NCBI RefSeq assembly: GCF_004379255.2
Contig: NC_056051.1
Span: 25,289,267-25,353,266 of the forward strand
Source of the DNA: Salvia splendens
Taxonomy: Eukaryota; Streptophyta; Magnoliopsida; Lamiales; Lamiaceae
DNA: 64,000 nucleotides
Direction: 5' to 3'
The notes beneath the pieces were generated by a model. The model was not told the DNA's origin. It did no database searches and saw nothing but the letters and a program-made list of their open reading frames with translations. Shown piece after piece: positions 55,101 to 64,000 of this stretch. Each line of letters starts with the position of its first letter. The first letter of the stretch is position 1. Made by a program: the position numbers and the translations under genes.

Positions 55101-56881
55101 ATGTTTATGATTGCGTTACTATTTGTTAACCTTGACTCAACTGTTTATCCTCTGGATTGCAAAATTCACAGTCTTGCTGATTTGCTCTCATATCAATTGA
55201 ACTTCAAAAATCAAGGCTGCTTAAGATGAATTTGTACATTTCTATTTTGTGCGTCTTAGACTTTCGCCATCCAACTATGATGTTATCTTTTGAGCTCTAC
55301 TTTCAGAACAGTAGACCATAAATGACTTCCTAGTGGAGAAATGTAACGTTTGATGACTTGTACCACTGTTAATACAGGAAGATAGTGAAAAGGCAGGCAA
55401 AGTTACGTCAGCTGGAATGTACTTCTTACATTTTCTAGTGTATAGGATGGATTCAACTATAAATGCGGTATGTAGACTCTCTGTTCCCTTAACTTAAGGC
55501 CTCATATTCTACAATTTCATTTATGAATACTTCTTGGTCATGTAGTTGGCAATGGCCAAGGACCCCGAAGCTGCTTTCTTTAAAAGACTGGATGGCCTTC
55601 AACCTTGTGAGGTCTCAGAACTCAAAGCTGGCACTCATATATTTGCTGTATATGGTTAGAACTTCTAATGGCATCCTTGTTTGTATTTCTTGGCATTCAA
55701 ATCCGAATATTAAAGTTTGCTCTATAGAAAGCACGAACTCATTGGGGATTATATTGTGTGATTATTGCAGGAGACAACTTTTTCAAACCTGCTACATATA
55801 CAATTGAGGCCCTTTGTGCAAAGACGTATGAGGATACAACAGATAAGCTTAAGGATATTGAAGGTCAAATTTTGAGGAAGAGAAACGAGTTACGGCAATT
55901 TGAGACAGAATATAGGAAGGTATTTCTTTGTTCCTGTTTATAATTATTTTGTAGTAAAGAGTTTTGGATGTATTCTCAACACATGATCACTCGTCATCTT
56001 TATTCTTTTCAGGCACTGGCACGATTTCAAGAAGTCACTAACAGATACACTCAGGAAAAGCAGGCTGTAAGTTTGCATTTCGAGATTCCTTCATAAGTTC
56101 TTGTTTCTTGTCTGGCTAAGTTCTAAGCTCTGAAGCTTATTTCCCTTTATATTTAGTTAAAAGTTTTTTAGTTATTTGAGAATATTGCTATTTTCTGTGC
56201 GACGCAAGGGTATTAGTGAGTCTTTTTGTAATTAATCTGCCTTTGAGGTTTTTTGAATTATCTTTGAGTGTGTCTCAGCGGGCAGGCAGGTCCTTTTTTT
56301 GGGTGTGGGGTGGGGATAGGATGTTCTGTCAGTTCGTCGAACAGTCATGCCTATGTTCTGAAACCTTTGTTTTTCCATGAACAAAATCGGAATTGGACTA
56401 CTGCCCTTTGATACTCACAGATAGCAGATGGGCCTCTGAGATCCATTTTCAGTTTTACTATGATTCTATCAGAAACCTTCAGTTTCAGTAGGATTAATTG
56501 AGTTGATTTCACCCCCATATTTGTACTCTAGTTTACCTTGTCTCCATCTGTATCTTTTCATATTTTCTCTCGGTTTAGCGAGCCTTCTTAGCTAACTCGT
56601 TTCACAACACTAATTTACTACTTATCAAGTCAACCTATTCTGTTGCCCTTCAACAGGTTGATGAGCTGCTAAAACAAAGGGATACCATCCACTCTTCTTT
56701 CACCGTTTCAAGGACTGTTTCTTTCCCAGCAAGTGGACATTTTAGCAATGGAAGTAGCAGCAAACTCGCAGAAGATTATAAATCCGAGAGTCCAGGTGAA
56801 GAGGGCAGTTCAGATTCGAAGGATAAATCTTCAAAGAAGAAATGGTTCAACCTTAACCTCAAAGGATCCGAAAAAAAATGA
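52141..56881 (+). CDS. ARG1: ARG1-like J-domain protein (altered response to gravity)
   Basis: DnaJ-type protein. The Arabidopsis homologue ARG1 is a peripheral membrane J protein of the vesicle system needed for early gravity signalling in roots and hypocotyls. Eleven exons: 52141-52268, 52725-52848, 53428-53510, 54405-54516, 54625-54729, 55030-55080, 55378-55467, 55546-55654, 55771-55919, 56013-56066, 56657-56881; total 1230 bp, 409 aa, phases consistent. The J domain is at about residues 17-85, with YRKLALKYHPDKN split by intron 1 and the HPD motif intact. The central region is conserved (LGTVNTMFAALFSKLGVPIK). A coiled coil at about 280-345 (LRKRNELRQFETEYRKALAR) and a basic tail KWFNLNLKGSEKK follow. 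The start is ATG at 52,141; an earlier in-frame codon is only TTG. A 5'-UTR intron is likely (51,680-51,953). Intron 3 carries a hAT element. Confidence 0.93.
53550..54355. mobile_element. 806-bp hAT element in ARG1 intron 3
   Basis: Flanked by the 8-bp duplication CATATTGT (53,542-53,549 and 54,356-54,363). It begins CTATGCGGCACGGATACG; the reverse complement of its end reads CTATATAACACCGATACG. Both ends are packed with GGATACG/CGTATCC repeats, and a segment of about 64 bp near the right end is tandemly duplicated. The middle has a GC-richer piece with a (CTT)n run and an ATG frame (MDVDFEEENLRSLQIEEDEG at 54,111), which may be captured host 5' sequence. Confidence 0.8.
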
Positions 56882-59690
56882 ACTGTGCTGGAGCTACCTC
56901 TATACCTGCTTTCCGAGGTTCATTTTCTCCATGTTTTACGCATCTCAGTTTTCTGTCTATATAAGGCTCACCCCTTATTATATCGGTGGAGTTGCATCCT
57001 ATTCTTGAGGATGTCTCCTTATGGTTGGTCTGTCAAATTATTGCTGTAAAATGTAAGTAATTAGGTCTCTATTCATGGAGCTTTTCGTCGCCCGATGTTG
57101 GAGCTGGGATAGTTTGTAGAATAGTCGATTTATATTTGTTCTGGTTCCACTGTAACAGTAATTTTGTTTGCAAACTCAATTCTTCACTTTCTTCAGTTGC
57201 ATTTGGCACAAGGTTTTCCAAATACTATCTATTATGCTTGTTGCAGGAGGTAATTGAATCCTTGGATTAAATATTCAAATCCAAATCAAGAGTTTTCTTT
57301 ATTTTAGCCCACTTTATTTGGTTCAAGAGTCGTGTGATTATTGAAAGTGCTTTGACATAGCCTTTAAAAGATTATGACATAAATTTTTGTTTATTATTTA
57401 GTATGCATGGTGACTAGATTTCCAACTATTTCTTCAATTCTTTATGTAGTTGTACCATATTTTCTGGATTTTGTTGCTCTTTTCTATCGTTCTTGTCCTT
57501 TTTAAGATCGGATTTATCATCTATGTTAATTAATTTAGGTTTTGACGTATTTGGTTTCACAGTTTGTCTAGCGTGACACCTAAGTTTTGATATTACATTA
57601 TTGTTATTTGGTATTGGGATTTGCTTTTGGTATGCAATAATGTAAATGTCAATAGTTTTATGTACACATACACCAATATAATATCACATGAAGCTAATAA
57701 AGAGGGGATAAGATAGAAAATTAGTAATAATGTACTTTGCATTATTGCTAAGCTTTAATATTTAAATGAGATTAACCTATTTGAGAGGCTAATTAAGCTA
57801 GTATATTAGTACTTCAGAAATATGCCCTAAACAATGGCAGATAGACAGGAGACCCAATGAATAAATTAATCATTTATTTAAACTCCATCTTAGGTTATCT
57901 GATCCTATACTTGTAGAAAAAACATTGTTTAACTCCAAAAATTAGATGTAGTATATAAGTATATAGTGTTTTCCGACATGACCTAATTACAAGAATAATT
58001 AACTTGTAACTACATTATTAATTAATAAAAATAATTGGTATGAAACTTGCTATTTTGACTTGCTTGAAACTTGCATCTCACTTGCAACATCGGTGGCCCA
58101 ACTCATTGATTGCCTCCAAACCTTGGAAAAAAAGATTGATAATTTAAGGTTGTGTCTTAAAGAAATTGGTAATCATCTTGTTTTGCAGAGCATTTACCTG
58201 ACATGTGAAAGAAAAATCAACTAAAAATCTAATGCATTTCATCCCAAAATCCACCGATGATAGAAGGAGATATTTTAAGTTTATTGCTTTTCACTTCTCA
58301 TTTTCAATTAGGAATAACACTATTATATCGAGTGATTGTTGAACAACGAATTTGCTCATTATGGTAACACTTACCAAGTGATAGTGTACCCAATACATCC
58401 GAAAACAAATACGCTCAGTAATTGCTAGAAAATCCCATCACAATTTGATTTATCACTGTTGCTCGCAAAGAGCGCAAAAAGTATTATGTGCTCAGTGATT
58501 ACTCTCATGTTGCTCGGTAAACGTTACTCGCAAAATCATGTAGTTGTAGTAATGACATGCACGTAAAAGGAAGATCAGGAAGATCAATCTAATCTTAGCG
58601 AGGTTCCATCCGGAAATCAATTGGTGATATGGAATGTAGCTCACTAGGTACTTTAGTTTGTTTTAGTTCATATTTATGAGAAAACCTAAACATGAATATC
58701 TTAAGATCAATGCTTAGGAAAGACCGCTGCCCATGTAGCTAGATATAGATGATAAGATGGTAACACTATTTTCTCCTGTATAATACTAAACTGCCCAATT
58801 AGCTTTAATCAAGGAACAAGTTTAATTTAATTAATCCCAATGACATGTGCAAGTGTCCCCCAACAAATGTGTTTTGAGTTTACATCTAATGTGGTGTTTA
58901 TGTTGCCGTCTAAATGTCCACTCTGTTAGCAACCCTAAGCACATTTTATTTGTCTTATTACATTTCTCCCTACCCACCCCACCCACCCCACCCCACCCAC
59001 AAAACTCTTAATTAGTAGATCTAAATTCACGGGACTTTAATAAGATTATTTAAGTAACAAAACCCCAAATATTGGACTTCACTGTCAAATGTATTAAAAA
59101 TATAGTAGACATTCTTGACTGTAATCTAGGCTTAGGCCAAGTTATTAGACAATTAATTAAGTTCTTGATTGTTTATGTGTTGACATGTGTATTAAACTAC
59201 AAATAAGGGATAGAGTCACATATCACATGACTTAAAGCAAACTCCACCAATCCCACAACTTTATTGTATTCAATTTGAAGTAGGTTACAATCACTTGGAA
59301 TACTTATTTGGAGAACTATTACTCTTATGAAATAACATATAAATTTCTGGTCAATCCCACAATTTAAAAAACATCAATTATATCATAAATTTAATACTTT
59401 TTAGTTATTCTATAATCTCTGATTTAAGAAAAAATAATATGATATGGTAGATGGAAAATATTGTGCGGTTAAAATGTTCAACTACTTAAAAACGTTATAT
59501 CTCTAATAAACCACATCTTAATTTTTACACATCTCGTCAATAAATTCAAATATACAAGATGTCAGATTTTATTTTTCATGAGACAAGTGAAGAAAATGTC
59601 AAAATTATAGTAATATATTCGGTCATTTTTTAAGATTGCAAAATTGACCAAACTTTATATTTTTTCCGCCATTTTACCTATATATTTTAT
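56843..59690 (+). repeat. Tandem duplication downstream of ARG1, copy 1 (2.85 kb)
   Basis: Starts in the last exon of ARG1 (ATGGTTCAACC..., the final dozen codons) and runs through the 3' UTR and intergenic DNA. Repeated with very few differences at 59,689-62,761. Lacks about 225 bp present in copy 2 (61,042-61,265). Contains a CCCACCCCACC-rich tract at about 58,973-59,000 and no gene beyond the ARG1 tail. Confidence 0.93.
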
Positions 59691-62600
59691 GGTTCAACCT
59701 TAACCTCAAAGGATCCGAAAAAAAATGAACTGTGCTGGAGCTACCTCTATACCTGCTTTCCGAGGTTCATTTTCTCCATGTTTTACGCATCTCAGTTTTC
59801 TGTCTATATAAGGCTCACCCCTTATTATATCGGTGGAGTTGCATCCTATTCTTGAGGATGTCTCCTTATGGTTGGTCTGTCAAATTATTGCTGTAAAATG
59901 TAAGTAATTAGGTCTCTATTCATGGAGCTTTTCGTCGCCCGATGTTGGAGCTGGGATAGTTTGTAGAATAGTCGATTTATATTTGTTCTGGTTCCACTGT
60001 AACAGTAATTTTGTTTGCAAACTCAATTCTTCACTTTCTTCAGTTGCATTTGGCACAAGGTTTTCCAAATACTATCTATTATGCTTGTTGCAGGAGGTAA
60101 TTGAATCCTTGGATTAAATATTCAAATCCAAATCAAGAGTTTTCTTTATTTTAGCCCACTTTATTTGGTTCAAGAGTCGTGTGATTATTGAAAGTGCTTT
60201 GACATAGCCTTTAAAAGATTATGACATAAATTTTTGTTTATTATTTAGTATGCATGGTGACTAGATTTCCAACTATTTCTTCAATTCTTTATGTAGTTGT
60301 ACCATATTTTCTGGATTTTGTTACTCTTTTCTATCGTTCTTGTCCTTTTTAAGATCGGATTTATCATCTATGTTAATTAATTTAGGTTTTGACGTATTTG
60401 GTTTCACAGTTTGTCTAGCGTGACACCTAAGTTTTGATATTACATTATTGTTATTTGGTATTGGGATTTGCTTTTGGTATGCAATAATGTAAATGTCAAT
60501 AGTTTTATGTACACATACACCAATATAATATCACATGAAGCTAATAAAGAGGGGATAAGATAGAAAATTAGTAATAATGTACTTTGCATTATTGCTAAGC
60601 TTTAATATTTAAATGAGATTAACCTATTTGAGAGGCTAATTAAGCTAGTATATTAGTACTTCAGAAATATGCCCTAAACAATGGCAGATAGACAGGAGAC
60701 CCAATGAATAAATTAATCATTTATTTAAACTCCATCTTAGGTTATCTGATCCTATACTTGTAGAAAAAAACATTGTTTAACTCCAAAAATTAGATGTACT
60801 ATATAAGTATATAGTGTTTTCCCGACATGACCTAATCACAAGAATAATTAACTTGTAACTACATTATTAATTAATAAAAATAATTGGTAGGAAACTTGCT
60901 ATTTTGACTCACTTGAAACTTGCATCTCAGTTGCAACATCGGTGGCCCAACTCATTGATTGCCTCCAAACCTTGGAAAAAAAGATTGATAATTTAAGGTT
61001 GTCTTAAAGAAATTGGTAATCATCTTGTTTTGCAGAGCATTTTATAACTTAAAATCTAGTATTTATGTAAGTCTCTCTCCATGACATAGTTCTTCACATG
61101 CAAGCGCACGTACGCACATGTGCAAGTTTTTAATATAGAGGTAAGAGATCGCATAAACATACAATGTACAAATAAAATACAGTATGTAACGAGGGTTCAA
61201 GTATATTTCGTAGGTTCGAAACTATTACAGGGACTGGGTATTGTATTATTCATAGAAGTCACGTGCCTGACATGTGAAAGGAAAATCAACTAAAATCTAA
61301 TGCATTTCATCCCAAAATCAACCGATGATAGAAGGAGATATTTTAAGTTTATTTCTTTTCACTTCTCATTTTCAATTAGGAATAACACTATTATATCGAG
61401 TGATTGTTGAACAACGAATTTGCTCATTATGGTAACACGTACCAAGTGATAGTGTACCCAATACATCCGAAAACAAATATAAGCTCAGTAATTGCTAGAA
61501 AATCCCATCACAATTTGATTTATCACTGTTGCTCGCAAAGAGCGCAAAAAGTATTATGTGCTCAGTGAATACTCTCATGTTGCTCGGTAAACGTTACTCG
61601 CAAAATCATGTAGTTGTAGTAATGACATGCACGTAAAAGGAAGATCAATCTAATCTTAGCGAGGTTCCATCTGGAAATCAATTGGTGATATGGAATGTAG
61701 CTCACTAGGTACTTTAGTTTGTATTTTTTTTAGTTCATATTTATGAGAAAACCTAAACATGAATATCTTAAGATCAATGCTTAGGAAAGACCGCTGCCCA
61801 TGTAGCTAGATATAGATGATAAGATGGTAACACTATTTTCTCCTCTATAATACTAAACTGCCCAATTAGCTTTAATCAAGGAACAAGTTTAATTTAATTA
61901 ATCCCAATGACATGTGCAAGTGTCCCCCAACAAATGTGTTTTGAGTTTACATCTAATGTGGTGTTTATGTTGCCGTCTAAATGTCCACTCTGTTAGCAAC
62001 CCTAAGCACATTTTATTTGTCTTATTACATTTCTCCTTACCCACCCCACCCCACCCCACCCACAAAACTCTTAATTAGTAGATCTAAATTCACGGGACTT
62101 TAATAAGATTATTTAAGTAACAAAAGCCCAAATATTGGACTTCACTGTCAAATGTATTAAAAATATAGTAGACATTCTTGACTGTAATCTAGGCTTAGGC
62201 CAAGTTATTAGACAATTAATTAAGTTCTTGATTGTTTATGTGTTGACATGTGTATTAAACTACAAATAAGGGATAGAGTCACATATCACATGACTTAAAG
62301 CAAACTCCACCAATCCCACAACTTTATTGTATTCAATTTGAAGTAGGTTACAATCACTTGGAATACTTATTTGGAGAACTATTACTCTTATGAAATAACA
62401 TATAAATTTCTGGTCAATCCCACAATTTAAAAAATATCAATTATATCATAAATTTAATACTTTTTAGTTATTCTATAATCTCTGATTTAAGAAAAAATAA
62501 TATGATATGGTAGATGGAAAATATTGTGCGGTTAAAATGTTCAACTACTTAAAAACGTTATATCTCTAATAAACCACATCTTAATTTTTACACATTTACA

Positions 62601-62761
62601 CATCTCGTCAATAAATTCAAATATACAAGATGTCAGATTTTATTTTTCATGAGACAAGTGAAGAAAATGTCAAAATTATAGTAATATATTCAGTCATTTT
62701 TTAAGATTGCAAAATTGACCAAACTTTATATTTTTTCCGCCATTTTACCTATATATTTTAT
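59689..62761 (+). repeat. Tandem duplication downstream of ARG1, copy 2 (3.07 kb)
   Basis: Begins with the tail of the ARG1 coding sequence (59,689-59,727) without the rest of the gene, then the same downstream DNA as copy 1. The junction ATGGTTCAACCTT resembles the original right end ATGTTTCAATCTT at 62,760, pointing to unequal exchange at a short imperfect match. It keeps a segment of about 225 bp lost from copy 1. Confidence 0.93.
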
Positions 62762-64000
62762 GTTTCAATCTTCTTCATTTGTGCATGTTACGTGTATAAT
62801 ATTATATACGTTGATAAAAAAGATAAAACAATGGATTTCCAACGATTCTATTTGAGTCAGCCCCACATAAGTAAATGGTTAATTTAACTATGCTTTTGAA
62901 CATATCCATAAAGAGTGATTACAACTTGGAAACTAAGTCTTATATCACACTTTCTTTTCCTTTTCTCTTTAATCCTTTTTGGATCTTTCCAAAGTCATGG
63001 CTGTAAAAAGGGAACAATGATGATTAGAAAAGTTAATGGTTGTATTATGATAGGATCATGTTTGAAATAATATTTTCTAGATATTGATTGAATAAGCTCT
63101 CATTGGATTAGATTGTCTTGACAAACACATTTAGTGGGCCATATTCCGATTTTGGAAATCTAGAATAATAATTATCTAGAATTACTTCAATCAACACCAA
63201 GAAAAAAAGCATGATTATGGTCCTTAAAAAGCATTTTCCATTCGGTGATGGAAACCATTAACCACAATGAAAAGCCACTAATCATGTTTATTAATTAAGT
63301 GCTTTAGTAGATTAATCAACAAGCTTGTGAAGAAGTTGATTGGACAAGCTTGCTAGCTTATTAAAACACTCAATATTTAAGTTTTTTACTCAATATTCAA
63401 GTTTTTAAAACCATATATCGTCTGCACTTCCATATATATATATATTAAACACAAATCACGATATATATCAAATTAACCCACAATTTCATGCAAATAGTGG
63501 GTCACATAGAACCTACTATTTTTAAAGTATAAATTTAGAAATTAAAAAATCAAAAGCATGTTTCTACACTAAAGATGATTTCTACTGAATCTCAAATTTC
63601 AATGGAAAATCACTTTACATTGTGTTTATGATTATATAAATGAGTACAATAATTATACGAAGACAATATATCTAAATCATCTCAATATTCTCTATCTATA
63701 TATGTTTAGATATATCAACATGGGCAACGTGCAATAGGTTCTTAGGTTCTTACAATAGTTTAAGTTTAAACAATAACATGTTTTTCCCTATTAAAAATGG
63801 GGCGGCCATGTGCTTGTACTTTTTTTCTCCAACCTTGACTATTTTTTAGCCTCAAACAATCTTGTCTTATTGTATATATCATGATTCAAAATTAAATGTT
63901 GCAGAATTTTGGTTGGGCCGGTTCATTGTTTCCCACAAAGACTAAATTTTCTTAATCATACAGTAACTCCACTTTTAATCTAAAAAGGGCAAAATGTGGA
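62762..64000. other. AT-rich gene-free end of window
   Basis: No coding, RNA or mobile feature recognised. Short (TA)n tract near 63,432-63,445. Confidence 0.4.

Noticed and set aside
59689..59727. Second ARG1 gene
   Set aside because: Only the last dozen codons are duplicated; no upstream exons precede them.

Overview
This is a nuclear window from a dicot plant. Genes have many GT-AG introns, intergenic DNA is AT-rich, and there are many Stowaway-type MITEs with CTCCCTCCGTCC ends flanked by TA. All recognisable genes are plant families: LRK10L/PR5K-like receptor kinases, an LRR-III receptor pseudokinase, a BRUTUS hemerythrin/RING ligase and an ARG1-type J protein. Ole e 6-like cysteine-rich peptides fit an asterid, perhaps Lamiales, but that placement is inference.

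Layout. 1-11,100: three tandem minus-strand receptor kinases of the wheat rust-kinase (LRK10L) type. The leftmost is a multiply broken pseudogene cut by the window edge. The middle one is intact except for one missing base. The right one is intact (611 aa). All share a 33-bp micro-exon and nearly the same kinase exon, but use two different ectodomain types. 12,449-18,453: three small secreted cysteine-rich peptide genes and a decayed fourth copy, each with the same promoter block. 20,781-30,477: an LRR receptor pseudokinase gene with an internal ectodomain deletion, split in its last exon by a very young 7.48-kb Ty3/gypsy (Tat-lineage) element on the minus strand. 30,478-36,481: gene-poor, with a Stowaway and a clean hAT MITE. 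36,482-45,261: a complete 14-exon BRUTUS-like iron-sensing E3 ligase gene (1208 aa), whose intron 12 carries two foldback elements, one with 523-bp arms. 46,220-48,068: a probable solo LTR. 49,060-49,915: a 44-bp minisatellite, next to a dead exonuclease fragment. 52,141-56,881: a complete 11-exon ARG1-like gene (409 aa) with a hAT element in intron 3. 56,843-62,761: a tandem duplication of about 2.85/3.07 kb that begins in the last ARG1 codons. 62,762-64,000: no gene seen.

The genes do not form one pathway. The receptor-kinase and peptide arrays are fast-evolving families of the defence/signalling kind. BRUTUS and ARG1 homologues are conserved single-copy housekeeping regulators whose introns and flanks have collected mobile DNA. 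The most unusual signals are the ectodomain shuffling around symmetric phase-1 introns in the kinase cluster, the long hairpin inside the BRUTUS intron, the conserved acidic tail of the peptide family, and the in-frame UAG-CAA-UCA between gag-pro and pol of the retroelement. All exon boundaries were read by eye from splice consensus, reading phase and family resemblance. No database search was possible.
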